Assembly: GCA_015660915.1 (NCBI GenBank) | Contig: JACTTZ010000003.1 | Location: 110,723 to 174,722 of the forward strand | Origin: Methanomicrobia archaeon | GTDB taxonomy: Archaea; Halobacteriota; Bog-38; Methanoflorentales; Methanoflorentaceae | Length of the DNA stretch: 64,000 nt | Reading direction: 5' to 3' | In this document: one piece after another, positions 27,190 through 37,181 of the stretch | How positions within the stretch are numbered: the stretch's first letter is position 1 | Layout: every line of letters begins with the position of its first letter | The notes under the pieces: generated by a model | What the model saw: the letters and a program-made list of their open reading frames with translations, nothing else | What the model was told of the DNA's origin: nothing | Databases searched by the model: none | Translations under genes and position numbers: made by a program

Positions 27190-28341
27190 TTGAAGATTCT
27201 GTTCACCGCTGAGCTTTTTCCATTCTGCGACGCAACTGGTGAACTTCAAATACAGGGCGGCGGCGAAATCAACACTTATGCATTGGCTCGTGAGCTTTCG
27301 AATAACAACGAGGTGGCCGTGCTTACGTCGGAAATGCCGGAGTCAAGCTACCCTAAGGAGCTCTTCCCATTTGCCGTGCACAGCGTTTACAACAGAAAAA
27401 CCGTCTTAAAACGTCCCGAAAACCTCAGATTTGCTGTGCGGCTGTCAAGAGGATTGAGGCGCCTTTCGGAGGCGTTTGACGTCATCGTTCCTCAGACATT
27501 TATACCGGTGTTGTCGACGTGGCTAGGACGAGTCAAAAAGCCTGTTGTGCCGCTTGTTTACGACGTCTATCAACCTTTACCCTTCGTTAGTGGGGTAGCA
27601 GCGTGGCAGGATCTACAGAACGGCAGCTTCGCCAGAGGGCTCCAAGGAAGTCTACTAGAGAGGATATGCCTGTACTACGCTTCAAGCTGCCCTATCGTTA
27701 TTACGATCTCGAAGGCGAGCTCAGACGCGCTGCAATACTGGATCCCACGACACAAAATCAGGCTCACCGGATGTGGGGTATACTTAGACGAATATCGAGC
27801 CGGACCCAAGGATATTGATGTCGTCTGTATCGCTCGATTTGATGTTCCATACAAAAACGTTGATCTTGTGTGCGATGCCTTGTTTAATTCGAACATTAGC
27901 ACGTGCATTGTAGGCGAGGGAAAACTGCGAAAGAAGATCGAGCACGAGTATGGCGGCAAGAATATACGTTTTACGGGTGCTGTTTCAGAATCAGACAAGA
28001 AGGAGCTGCTAGCAAGGGCAAGGGTTCTCGTTTCAGCGTCATCAGTCGAGGGATTCGGAATAACGCTTCTCGAAGGTCTCGCATCGGGCTGTTTGGTCGC
28101 TGCCAGCGATATCGGAGCCCACAGGTTTGTCGACCACGGCTCGGATGTCATAAAGTTTTTCGATACGGGTGACAGCACCGCTATGAAGTCAGTCGTGACT
28201 GCGCTTTTGAACCTTTCAAAAAGAGACGTCTCAAAAATGCAGTCACGAGGTATTGAACTCATCCAACGATACTGGCTATGGGAGTCAGTCGCACGCAAAA
28301 CGGAAGTATTGCTCAAATCAGTAGTTCGCGGAGAAAGCTAA
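27190..28341 (+). CDS. Glycosyltransferase family 4 protein
   Basis: 383-residue GT-B glycosyltransferase, distinct from its neighbour. The N-terminal loop is IQGGGEINTYALARELS. The C-terminal domain has VCIARFDVPYKN and E-x7-E in SSVEGFGITLLEGLASG. The TTG start at 27190 is backed by GGAGG seven bases upstream. The 140-base gap before it has a TTTATTAA element, so it may have its own promoter. A role in the same surface-glycan pathway is inferred from position. Confidence 0.85.
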   Translation: MKILFTAELFPFCDATGELQIQGGGEINTYALARELSNNNEVAVLTSEMPESSYPKELFPFAVHSVYNRKTVLKRPENLRFAVRLSRGLRRLSEAFDVIVPQTFIPVLSTWLGRVKKPVVPLVYDVYQPLPFVSGVAAWQDLQNGSFARGLQGSLLERICLYYASSCPIVITISKASSDALQYWIPRHKIRLTGCGVYLDEYRAGPKDIDVVCIARFDVPYKNVDLVCDALFNSNISTCIVGEGKLRKKIEHEYGGKNIRFTGAVSESDKKELLARARVLVSASSVEGFGITLLEGLASGCLVAASDIGAHRFVDHGSDVIKFFDTGDSTAMKSVVTALLNLSKRDVSKMQSRGIELIQRYWLWESVARKTEVLLKSVVRGES

Positions 28342-28374
28342 TAATCGGGCCTAAAAACGTGCTTTAAAGTGCCA

Positions 28375-28968
28375 CTAAGTCGTTTCCTCACCGCTGTCGT
28401 ATTCTATCGAGCTCGAAATGGCAGCTGATATTGAGTCAACGCCGTCAAGCCACTCAGCAACATAACTGTCTTCCAACTCCGCAATGGTTTCTTGGTGAAT
28501 CGCCTCGCCTGCGATCACACGCGCGCCGATTTTCCCGACTATTGCAAGTGCCAAGTCAAAATGCCCTTTTTTTTCTTGATCGAGCGCTTCTCTGATCAAC
28601 TCATCCATTGGCGATTTGTCAGCGAAAGACTCCTTCACGTAGCTTTCAAATGATGCAAAAGCCCCGACTAGAGAAGCCTGGATGAGTCCGATTAGGTCAT
28701 CTAGCTCTACATCGCCTGTGTTGGTTTTTTTCTCCGTTATTGCCTCGATATTGTGTAAGCCATCTAAAGACTCTTCCCGCGTGAGCTTGCCGATTTCAAA
28801 ACCTCTGACGAGCTTACAGCACGTAATTACAACGTCTTCTTCCATCTCGACGAAGACTGTAGTCGCTGTCTCGTCCATATTCTTATAGTCGCTTTGCTTT
28901 GCGCACTCGAGCCAATTGCTCCAACGTTCCTCGTTGAACGGCACGTAGAGGTTCTTTGCGTTTTTCAT
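28375..28968 (-). CDS. DUF2150 family protein
   Basis: 197-residue acidic, mostly helical protein of the archaeal DUF2150 family, known from methanogens and haloarchaea and without assigned function. Typical segments are FNEERWSNWLECAKQSDYKN near the start, a central LIGLIQASLVGAFASFESYV, and a C-terminal ALAIVGKIGARVIAGEAIH. The tail is acidic (EYDSGEETT). The gene is transcribed toward the GT4 gene, with 33 bases between the stops. Confidence 0.75.
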   Translation of the reverse strand: MKNAKNLYVPFNEERWSNWLECAKQSDYKNMDETATTVFVEMEEDVVITCCKLVRGFEIGKLTREESLDGLHNIEAITEKKTNTGDVELDDLIGLIQASLVGAFASFESYVKESFADKSPMDELIREALDQEKKGHFDLALAIVGKIGARVIAGEAIHQETIAELEDSYVAEWLDGVDSISAAISSSIEYDSGEETT

Positions 28969-29193
28969 CAGTAACCTTGTGTAGTTTCTTCGGAGAGGTA
29001 CTTCGGGGTATAATTCGATAATATTTATAAGTTACAGGCGCTTGCCGGCAGCTCTAAATAAAGCATTCAATCAATTACCTATGCATTGAGTGTGCAATCA
29101 GCGACCCGTCCCTAAAGCGCTATTGTGCCCACTTATGTTCGATTCGGAGGCGCTGCTGAAAAACCAGCGCGACAGAAACAACCGGAGTCCAAC

Positions 29194-29886
29194 ATGCTAA
29201 TGGCAGAAGCCCAAGGCGTGCACAAGATATACGAATTGAACGGGGTAAGAGTCCACGCGCTCAGAGATATCAACCTTCTAATCGAAAAAGGCGACATGGT
29301 AGCGATTATGGGTCCCAGCGGTTGCGGCAAGACAACCCTCCTCAACTGCCTGTCGGGACTCGATGACCCAACCTCGGGCGTCGTAAAGATTGAAGGAATC
29401 CCGCTCGCCCAGATGAACGACAATGAGCTGTCAGAATACCGTGCAACGAGAATGGGATTCGTATTTCAAGCGTTTAATCTACTCCCTGTGCTCACTGCCG
29501 TTGAAAATGTCGAGTTGCCACTCCTGATCGCCGGCACTCGTGAGAGGGAGGCACATGTCCAAGCATTGGACATGCTAGCGAGCGTCGAACTCCGCGAGTG
29601 GGCAAACCATAAGCCATCCGAACTAAGCGGCGGTCAACAACAGCGAGTAGCGATCGCACGGGCGCTCATCAATCGGCCGGCAATCGTTTGGGCTGATGAA
29701 CCGACCGGAAACTTAGATTCAACAGGCGCCGATCAGATCACAACGCTTCTGAAACGACTCAATGAGACGAATCGACAGACGTTTGTCATTGTGACTCATA
29801 ACCCGTCCGTCGCAAAGATTGCCGACCGGTTGATTAATATGAAAGACGGAGCCATTCTCTCGGAATCCGCTGCGACTTCGATCTAG
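29194..29886 (+). CDS. ABC transporter ATP-binding protein, MacB/LolD type
   Basis: ATPase partner of the large FtsX-type permease that follows 28 bases later. 230 residues from ATG 29194, chosen because GGAG lies seven bases upstream; the longest frame adds 23 unlikely residues. Walker [13 protein letters not shown]-loop [10 protein letters not shown], signature [15 protein letters not shown], Walker [14 protein letters not shown] and the switch histidine THNPS are all present. LSGGQQ with DEPTGNLDS is typical of the MacB/LolD subfamily. Confidence 0.93.
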   Translation: MLMAEAQGVHKIYELNGVRVHALRDINLLIEKGDMVAIMGPSGCGKTTLLNCLSGLDDPTSGVVKIEGIPLAQMNDNELSEYRATRMGFVFQAFNLLPVLTAVENVELPLLIAGTREREAHVQALDMLASVELREWANHKPSELSGGQQQRVAIARALINRPAIVWADEPTGNLDSTGADQITTLLKRLNETNRQTFVIVTHNPSVAKIADRLINMKDGAILSESAATSI

Positions 29887-29914
29887 CTGACCGAGCACAG
29901 ATTGAGGAATGTAG

Positions 29915-32821
29915 ATGGACTCAGCACTTCTCCTCGGTATGGTCGCTGCGCTCCTACTATTTGTGACGCTGCTGGCAGTCAAGAACAAGACAATGTTCAC
30001 GCTCGGCGTGAGGAACCTTGCGCGACGTCCGAAACATGCGGCCATTGTGGTTACCGCGATTCTCATGAGCACCGCAATCATCTCAGGGTCGTTGGTCGCA
30101 AGCAATAGCCTCAATTATGCGGTAGTAAGGGCCACGTACGATGCTCTCGGCAACGTTGACGAAATTGTCACGTTGAACGGTCAACCGTTCAACGTTTCCG
30201 TTTACGAAAAGCTTGCGGCGGATCCCATTGTTGCTAATAACACCGAGGGCTTATCTCCAAGCCTGTATGGACAGGTGCCATCAGTAGATGATGTGACCAG
30301 CGGTATTACCTCGACACAAGTAACCTTGGTCGGGTTGAACTTCAGCACCGATGCCCAATTTGGAGAGTTCACACTACTCAACAACACGCAGACTAATGCG
30401 AGCGACCTACGCGGTGGGGAAGCCCTGATCAACAATAAGCTCGCGCAGGATCTAAATGCGCACGAAGGCGACAAACTGACAATCTATTACGGCGGAAATG
30501 GATCCTCCCTTAAGGCTTACACGTTTGCGGTGAAGTACGTTGCAAAAGACGAGGGAAAAGCCCTGTACGGATTAAACAAGAATATCTTTGTGACGCTTGA
30601 CGCTGCCCAGGTCGTTTTTCAAAACGAGGGCCAGATCAATGAGATAAGAATTTCAAACCTAGGCACCGCGGAATCGGGGTTAGCAAAATCGAACGACGTT
30701 TCAGCATTGGTGGCCAAAGCTTTGTCAGATTCGCCGCAGCAATTTGACGTTAAGGCCGTCAAGCAGGACACGCTGGCCGCTACTCAACAACAAGAGGCCC
30801 TTTACTCAAACTTGTTAACCGTGCTTGCTGTTCTCGCGGTCGCCGCAAGCGGCACCCTCATCGTCAACGTCTTTGTCACGCTCGGCGAAGAACGAAAAAG
30901 CGAGCTGGGAATGGCCCGCGCAATAGGCATGAAGCGAAGGCATCTTGTGCTGCTGCTTCTCTTTGAGGGGACGATTGCAGCGTTGTTGGCCGCGGCGTTA
31001 GGCTCTGTCCTGGGCGTGGGCATCGGAGCTTGTATACTCAGCGTACTCAACGTGGCATTTAATGGAGAGAATCTCGTAGGAACGTCCCTCGCACTGCACT
31101 ACGACTTCTCGGATCTGGTTACTGCCTTTCTCGTGGGCGTGCTTATCGCTATATTAACTATAACGCTGTCGGCTTTAAAAATCAGCCGGCTGAGTATCGC
31201 AGGAGCGATTCACAATACCGAGCACTCCGTGAACAAGTCGCACAGGACCATCGGCACCGTTCTAGTCGGGATTGCGCTGGTGGCGTGTGGCTTGGCAGCG
31301 TATGCGACGTCGAAGGATCTCATTGTCTTCCGCGTTATAGCCCCAATTTTGGCTATTGCTGGGCTCGCTTTGATCGTTCAGCAGGCTGTCACTCGTCGAT
31401 TGGCACTGACGATGTCGGGAATGATTCTCATAACCTATGCGGCTTACAATGCCGTGGCTAACCCCTCACATTTTGGCGATTTTACGTCGACGCTTGTATT
31501 TGCTGCTCTAGGGGTACTTTTGTTGATTGGGACGCTTCTAGTGGTGCTGGCTAACGCTAGCATCTGGCTGCACGGACTCGCTAAGTTGTTGGGAAGATTT
31601 ACGGGCGTTCAATCTTCGCTAAAGCTAGCCATCGCCTACAGTCTGCAAAAAAAATACCAGTTCAGAATGACCGTCATCATAGTGTCCGTTGTCATCTTTC
31701 TAGTTGTTCTCGCTTCGGTGACAGCAGCTGTGTATAATCCAGATATCGAAAAGCAGACAGGCGGATATGACATTCGGGTGACGACGACGACACCTTTGAC
31801 AAACTTGACGATGTTGCAGGTGCAGTCACTCACCCCAGGCCAGTCGGGCACGGCGCCGGTTGCATTGTTAAACCAGTCAGAAATCGACTACTACGACGGA
31901 CTTTTTACGACGAACGTGACAGGGATGATGATCAATGATCAGCAACCGATCTACCAAGGAGCCGGGGAAGGCACGATCTACGGAGTTGACGCGAATTTCT
32001 CCAAGCACTCACAGTATAGCTTCCAAGACACTTTGGCGGGCTTCAATTCGTCTCAGGACGTTTGGAACGCTCTGAACAATCCGCATTATGCCGTGGTCGA
32101 TTCGAGCTACTTCTACGGCGCCAATGATACTCAAGTGAAGGCAGGCGACGTCATTTCAGTGGCAACAGCTAACGGGACAGCGCGAATGATCGTCGCGGGC
32201 GTTCTGGATGAAGTCTACCTCCACGGGATATTCCTGAGCAAGCAACAGATGCTACAGTATTTTCCGGCGATTCAGGGCGACACTTTGTTCCTCATCAAGT
32301 CAGAGAACGGCATGAAACCTATTGACCTGAGCTATGACCTCAAAAAGGGCTATAAAATAGCGGGTATTAACGCATTTCTGATACGTGATGAGCTGCTGCA
32401 GATGATGAGTCAGACCCAGTTTCTGTTTCAGCTCACAGCGGCCTGTGTCGGCCTCGGACTGATCCTTGGAATGGCGTCGGTCGGCGTAATCACATCACGA
32501 TCAGCAATTGAACGGCGCCAAGAAATCGGCATAATGCGAGCCGTCGGTTTTAGCCGAAGATGCGTGGAAAAGTCGCTGATACTCGAAGTGATCTTTGCAA
32601 TCACCCTGGCAGTGCTCATCGGGCTGTCAACAGGGCTCGCCGTCTCTGGCGCAATCTATCTCAGCTTGAGTCAATCCATGAAAGCGCCATTTACGATACC
32701 GATCCCTCAGCTTGCCCTGGTTTTTGCGGCCGTCTATTTGGCCGCCGTAGTATGCACGATACTTCCGGCGAGAAACGCTTCACGAGCATCGCCCGCAGAG
32801 GCTATCCGATACGTTGAATAG
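29915..32821 (+). CDS. FtsX/MacB-like ABC permease, large
   Basis: 968-residue membrane protein with two FtsX domains. There is a TM segment at the N-terminus, an extracytoplasmic region (about 60-290), a first TM block (about 300-430), a middle group of hydrophobic helices (about 450-560), another TM near 590, a second extracytoplasmic region (about 615-830) and a final TM block (about 850-960). The ERRQEIGIMRAVGFSR loop is the FtsX coupling segment. Such systems move lipoproteins, peptides or act as mechanotransmitters. The substrate is unknown. The start ATG has GAGGA upstream. Confidence 0.87.
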   Translation: MDSALLLGMVAALLLFVTLLAVKNKTMFTLGVRNLARRPKHAAIVVTAILMSTAIISGSLVASNSLNYAVVRATYDALGNVDEIVTLNGQPFNVSVYEKLAADPIVANNTEGLSPSLYGQVPSVDDVTSGITSTQVTLVGLNFSTDAQFGEFTLLNNTQTNASDLRGGEALINNKLAQDLNAHEGDKLTIYYGGNGSSLKAYTFAVKYVAKDEGKALYGLNKNIFVTLDAAQVVFQNEGQINEIRISNLGTAESGLAKSNDVSALVAKALSDSPQQFDVKAVKQDTLAATQQQEALYSNLLTVLAVLAVAASGTLIVNVFVTLGEERKSELGMARAIGMKRRHLVLLLLFEGTIAALLAAALGSVLGVGIGACILSVLNVAFNGENLVGTSLALHYDFSDLVTAFLVGVLIAILTITLSALKISRLSIAGAIHNTEHSVNKSHRTIGTVLVGIALVACGLAAYATSKDLIVFRVIAPILAIAGLALIVQQAVTRRLALTMSGMILITYAAYNAVANPSHFGDFTSTLVFAALGVLLLIGTLLVVLANASIWLHGLAKLLGRFTGVQSSLKLAIAYSLQKKYQFRMTVIIVSVVIFLVVLASVTAAVYNPDIEKQTGGYDIRVTTTTPLTNLTMLQVQSLTPGQSGTAPVALLNQSEIDYYDGLFTTNVTGMMINDQQPIYQGAGEGTIYGVDANFSKHSQYSFQDTLAGFNSSQDVWNALNNPHYAVVDSSYFYGANDTQVKAGDVISVATANGTARMIVAGVLDEVYLHGIFLSKQQMLQYFPAIQGDTLFLIKSENGMKPIDLSYDLKKGYKIAGINAFLIRDELLQMMSQTQFLFQLTAACVGLGLILGMASVGVITSRSAIERRQEIGIMRAVGFSRRCVEKSLILEVIFAITLAVLIGLSTGLAVSGAIYLSLSQSMKAPFTIPIPQLALVFAAVYLAAVVCTILPARNASRASPAEAIRYVE

Positions 32822-32910
32822 GGGAGACCAAGTCCTGAATTACAGTTGTCGAAAGAGACGCTTGCGCGACGAGCAATCCCGACGGATCTGCTCGAGCGAT
32901 TTGGTTTGTT

Positions 32911-35211
32911 TCAAAAACTCAAGTTAAGCTCTGTTCCGTTGATTACGTCACTTTCGCTTACGGCAATCGATTTCGTGGAGTTTCCGACGGTCACGTTGTA
33001 GGCATTAGCTGTTTGCATGCCATAGGACGTCCAATTTGTCGAGTATGGCACGATAAAGGTATACGTGCCGTTTATGACGGCGCTCTGCGTGTAGTTGAAC
33101 GTGCTGTTTTGGTTTGTTGTAACGTTTAGCGACAGAGTGGCATTTCCATTACCCTTAACTGCAATTTTTGCACCGTTGACGTATTCAAAGATCTTCACAG
33201 CCTTGATCTCGGTTCCGCCGAGCGTGCCCACGGACGATGGAGATTCGTGGATCAGGCGGTAGTGACTGAAGCCGTTGCCATCCATGTAATGCAATCGAAC
33301 GACCGTCGTATTGTAGTACGCTTCGTTTGGGACAGTCTGCTGCTGCACAGATCCATTTTCGTTGAGGTAGGACTGCGTTGTGAAATACGTATCAACGCCG
33401 TTCCCTGAGAGGAGCGCCATTGCCTGAAACTTGCCCTGATAGTCCGCCATTTGATAATCTGTCATCACGTACTTAACGTTGCGGTTCTGGACAATGCTTA
33501 AGGTGTCAGACTCATTCTGGCTCGTGAAAAACTGCGCCGCGTCGCTGACGCCAGTCTGGAAGTTGTTCGCGACGGCTGGCCTATTGCCCAGAAAAATGAT
33601 CCAGTTTCCGTAATCCCACCAGCTAAGTACCCCGTATTCCGGTCGTTGGTCCGTGGTAGCATTATAATTCGAAGTTGCTGGCGTATTGGCCTTCATCCAC
33701 TGAAGCGATTCCGCCCAGTCGGGGTCAATAGCGGGGACGTTCTTTGCATACGACGCAGTCACATTAATGCTTGGCAAGAGCAGAATAAGTAAGACGAGAA
33801 AAACCCCGAGGAGTTGCGTGTATTTCACTTCGCGCCCAAAGAGCTGGGGCACCGCCCCAGCGTCGTGTATGCCCGCCACCTCACTATAAGCTTTGCCAAT
33901 TAACGCGTCCATTATCCATACTATCACGAACCCGGATAAGATCGCAACGTTGGCAGACAATAGAAACGTAAAACGCGTTTGTATAGCGGCAAGTGCAAAG
34001 GCAAAAACGCTCCAAACGGCCAGCAACAGGGCAGCCTCGTCCTGTTTCTTCCACAAGCGATATACGAGCGCAGCGAGACCAGCGAGACCAACGAAGAACA
34101 GGATCTGGAAATAGCTAGCGACTGAGTTGAGCTGGAAGCCCCCTGCCCCGCCGAATAGCGGTTGCGCTTCGGCTATGGTCTGTAAGACACCGCTTTGCGT
34201 GAAGAAGCCATAGCCGCTGAAAATAGTCACGGCAAGGTCCGGCTTCAACAGATAGAAACCAATACTCGCAGCGGCCACAAGCGCGCAGATCGTCAGCGGG
34301 TAAATTGCCCGCCGCATACCTCTCATGTAATAAGCGAGGAATCCAAATATCGCAAAAATGACGATGAGCGCCACCAAAAATAGTGGCTGAAACAGAGAAA
34401 GGTGTTCAGTGTCTACTACCCGCCCGAAATGGCTCATGAGGCTCACAGGAAGGAGCGTAATCAGTGATACGAAAAGCATCGCTATCGAGACAATCGTGAG
34501 ATTATCAGACGACAGCCGTTTCACGTGGTATATGCTATACTGTACAATGGCAAACGCTCCGATAATGCCCAGGAACAAGAACCCGCCGAGCCACGTCAGC
34601 AAAATGGCAGTTACGAAAACGCCGGCTAGTGCTGCAAAGAGCAAGGTACGCTTGTCTTCACCCGTCAAGGCCAAACGCCGAACCTTGGCAAACGTCAGCT
34701 CACCCTTCAGCGCGAACATCAAGAACAGGAACAAGAGTGCCGGAAAAAGCACTTCCACAGCGACGTGGTGATTGAGATTGCCCACCATCGAACGCAAGAG
34801 ATTCGCCGGGATGATCGTCAGAAGGGCGGCCGCGACGATGCCCGCCTTCCAGTCAAAGACGAGCTTTGTTATGTAATATATGGGCAAGATCGCAAGAGCC
34901 CCTAAAACTGCTGGGAACGTTGCCACGGCCACTTGGTAGTCAACGTGAAACAGGGCCATTGCTACCATCGCGTAAGCCGAAGCTAAAAAATCGTAAAGTG
35001 GCGGCCATCCGATCCAAAAACCGTTAGGATAATCCACATAGGGATCGAAGGCAAGCACGTTTGGAAAATGCTGTATGGTATACTCGACTATCCGAAGGTG
35101 ATAATAAGGATCAAAATCCGATATAATTATGCTGCCGCCTTGTATCGAGCTGGCATACGGCAGTATGACTCGCAGATAGAGAGCAACGACAAACACAGCA
35201 AAAAGCATCAC
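32911..35211 (-). CDS. aglB: Oligosaccharyltransferase AglB/STT3
   Basis: Transfers the lipid-linked glycan to Asn in Asn-X-Ser/Thr at the outer face of the membrane. 766 residues: about the first 480 are multi-spanning membrane helices, with the catalytic SDFDPYYH (DxD) in the first external loop. The C-terminal globular domain holds SWWDYGNWI (WWDYG, near residue 530). The start is GTG followed directly by ATG. It closes the glycosylation segment begun by the AglJ-like gene. Confidence 0.94.
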   Translation of the reverse strand: MMLFAVFVVALYLRVILPYASSIQGGSIIISDFDPYYHLRIVEYTIQHFPNVLAFDPYVDYPNGFWIGWPPLYDFLASAYAMVAMALFHVDYQVAVATFPAVLGALAILPIYYITKLVFDWKAGIVAAALLTIIPANLLRSMVGNLNHHVAVEVLFPALLFLFLMFALKGELTFAKVRRLALTGEDKRTLLFAALAGVFVTAILLTWLGGFLFLGIIGAFAIVQYSIYHVKRLSSDNLTIVSIAMLFVSLITLLPVSLMSHFGRVVDTEHLSLFQPLFLVALIVIFAIFGFLAYYMRGMRRAIYPLTICALVAAASIGFYLLKPDLAVTIFSGYGFFTQSGVLQTIAEAQPLFGGAGGFQLNSVASYFQILFFVGLAGLAALVYRLWKKQDEAALLLAVWSVFAFALAAIQTRFTFLLSANVAILSGFVIVWIMDALIGKAYSEVAGIHDAGAVPQLFGREVKYTQLLGVFLVLLILLLPSINVTASYAKNVPAIDPDWAESLQWMKANTPATSNYNATTDQRPEYGVLSWWDYGNWIIFLGNRPAVANNFQTGVSDAAQFFTSQNESDTLSIVQNRNVKYVMTDYQMADYQGKFQAMALLSGNGVDTYFTTQSYLNENGSVQQQTVPNEAYYNTTVVRLHYMDGNGFSHYRLIHESPSSVGTLGGTEIKAVKIFEYVNGAKIAVKGNGNATLSLNVTTNQNSTFNYTQSAVINGTYTFIVPYSTNWTSYGMQTANAYNVTVGNSTKSIAVSESDVINGTELNLSF

Positions 35212-35457
35212 AGCCCTTTCTGCGTGCTTCTCCCTAAACCACCCTAAATTCGTTTATAGCTCACCTCGGTCAACGATGCCTCTAATTGAATGAAGAAGAC
35301 GTATTCGCTCGTTGCTGTGCCGTATGGCAATCAAACAGGCGTGCAAACACATATTCTAAAACATCGTGTAGTATTTATAGTGTGCGGATCTCCCGTTCCG
35401 TGTGTGGGGTCTCTAAGAGATTTAGCGGCAGCGCGCAGACCAGCACGATGACGCGCG

Positions 35458-36093
35458 ATGTGGGGTTCGATGTTTAAAAGCCGAGCAAAAAAGAGCAAGA
35501 TGCTCGAAGAAGGGGATGTCGCCCAGGTCATTGACCGAGCTGACAACAAGTTCAAACACGGACAATTCAGCGAAGCGATCGAACAGTACGATGCAGTTCT
35601 TAAGCAGGTACCTCGTAACTTCAGAGCGCTGCACAACAAAGGGCTAGCATTGTTCGCTCTTAACAAATTCGAAAAATCGATCGAGTGTTATGATAGAGCC
35701 CTTGAGGTCCGCCCAGGTGCGCTGCACGTAAAGCTCAATAAGGCTATATCGTTGAACAGCAAACGCGACTTTAACGGGGCCAAAAGTCTTCTAGATGAAA
35801 TAATAAGCCTTGTTCCGACCAACAAGGAGGCGCTTAACGCGCGGGCCTTATCTGAATTCAACCTCGGTCTCGATACCCAAGGGATCCAAGATCTAAAGAA
35901 AGCTATCGATATTGATCCTTCCTACACAATGGCCTGGAACAACCTCGGCTGTTTTTACCTTGGCCTTGATGAGCTAGAAGCCGCTATTGAATGTTTTGAC
36001 CAGACTCTTACCATCGACACAAAAAACTACGATGCGTTTTTGCTTAAGGACATGGCGCTAGAAAGACGGGAGAGAAAAGCAAAACGTGCCTAG
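35458..36093 (+). CDS. TPR-repeat protein
   Basis: 211 residues made mostly of tetratricopeptide repeats, about five, from residue 20 to the end (ADNKFKHGQFSEAIEQYDAV; ALHNKGLALFALNKFEKSIE; AWNNLGCFYLGLDELEAAI). It is a protein-interaction scaffold with no enzymatic domain and no membrane segment. The start could be ATG 35458 or ATG 35470. A GTATTTATAG element near 35370 may be the promoter. The partner is unknown; a nucleotidyltransferase gene follows 50 bases later. Confidence 0.8.
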   Translation: MWGSMFKSRAKKSKMLEEGDVAQVIDRADNKFKHGQFSEAIEQYDAVLKQVPRNFRALHNKGLALFALNKFEKSIECYDRALEVRPGALHVKLNKAISLNSKRDFNGAKSLLDEIISLVPTNKEALNARALSEFNLGLDTQGIQDLKKAIDIDPSYTMAWNNLGCFYLGLDELEAAIECFDQTLTIDTKNYDAFLLKDMALERRERKAKRA

Positions 36094-36143
36094 TTCACTT
36101 TGTCAGCGGTGGCACGATCACGTAGTTTCTAAGGTACGAACGT

Positions 36144-36485
36144 GTGATGAACGAGCGCGATTTTGACAGTTTAGTGATGCCCGCGACCGATCGAGATCTG
36201 ATAGAGAATTTCGTGAAAGTTGTGAAAAGTTGGGCGCCGACGAATTTGAAGTCGATCATACTCTACGGTTCAATTGCGAAATGCACTTTTCCGGAAGAGT
36301 ACGATATCGACATCGTGTTGCTTTTTTCCAGCGACTTCGATCATTCCCAGTTCTATTCCGAAGTCTATAATTTAATAAGGGCTCTTAAACCTCACCGGGA
36401 GCTGCACGTCGTGCTAAAATGGGAGGAAGAGATCGAACCAAGATATTGGGAACTGATAGAAGAAGGGGTAATTCTCTACCCGTAG
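36144..36485 (+). CDS. MNT-type minimal nucleotidyltransferase
   Basis: 113-residue member of the polymerase beta-like nucleotidyltransferase superfamily. YGSIAKCTFPEEYDIDIVLL has the GS motif (42-43) and metal pair D54 and D56. MNT proteins usually pair with a HEPN protein as toxin and antitoxin. No HEPN gene is adjacent here, the upstream neighbour being a TPR protein. An orphan antitoxin or an unrelated AMP-transferring enzyme are both possible. The start is GTG 36144, or the ATG three bases on. Confidence 0.75.
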   Translation: MMNERDFDSLVMPATDRDLIENFVKVVKSWAPTNLKSIILYGSIAKCTFPEEYDIDIVLLFSSDFDHSQFYSEVYNLIRALKPHRELHVVLKWEEEIEPRYWELIEEGVILYP

Positions 36486-36497
36486 GAGCGAGCTGTC

Positions 36498-37022
36498 CTA
36501 CCTCAAAGGATGCACAATGGTATCCTTCTGCGACAATAGCTCGTCAATGGTCGGGGATTCCCGTATTGCGTTACCAATGGCGCGTTTTGTCGCTTCGTAG
36601 TTGTAGTCGTATAGCTTGTTTTTATCTGAAGCGTTCCCGTGAATATAGACTGAAGCGATAATAAGCAGCTCATTTTCAGCGGCGGCCGGGATGACTCGTT
36701 CTTGCACGCTGTCGATCACTGCTTTAGCGATCGCCGCTTGTACAGGTCCGAACATGAGCTCTGCTTGTGCTGCGCCCTTGATGGTCACCTTGTTTACCAT
36801 AAGCGTCGTGGGCTTGACAGCGTAGTTTGGCGCTAATATTGCCAGCAGCGCTGTATGCCCTACTCGCGGTGTTGCGAGCGCCGTGAGAAAGGCCGTCTCG
36901 AACGCTCCTCCCTTCTCACCAATAGCAACGTCTATGTGTGCAAGCTCTGGCATTTCTCCAACTAATGCCTCGCCGATCCGTGTACGCAATTCTGGTCCTT
37001 TTTCGATTTCCTTTTCAGCCAT
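36498..37022 (-). CDS. fae: Formaldehyde-activating enzyme (H4MPT hydro-lyase)
   Basis: Condenses formaldehyde with tetrahydromethanopterin to methylene-H4MPT. 174 residues, a stand-alone Fae without the fused hexulose-phosphate synthase. Family segments are GEALVGEMPELAHIDVAIG, FLTALATPRVGHTALLAIL (19) and KVTIKGAAQAELMFGPVQA (19). The catalytic histidine is in AHIDVAIG. A TGATATAG element lies about 45 bases upstream of the ATG. It fits with the H4MPT-related genes at 15-21 kb. Confidence 0.94.
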   Translation of the reverse strand: MAEKEIEKGPELRTRIGEALVGEMPELAHIDVAIGEKGGAFETAFLTALATPRVGHTALLAILAPNYAVKPTTLMVNKVTIKGAAQAELMFGPVQAAIAKAVIDSVQERVIPAAAENELLIIASVYIHGNASDKNKLYDYNYEATKRAIGNAIRESPTIDELLSQKDTIVHPLR

Positions 37023-37181
37023 TTTTTTAGTCCTCGTTCTGCCGTAAGGTTCTCTGGCTATATCACTATTGTTCCGTGCACCTTAGTCTAGCCCCGCCGA
37101 CGACGAGGATTAAAGAATGCTGGCGCGACTGTCATCCTCTCGAGCTAAAAGTTTTATGTTGATTAGGTAGCAGTAACACCC

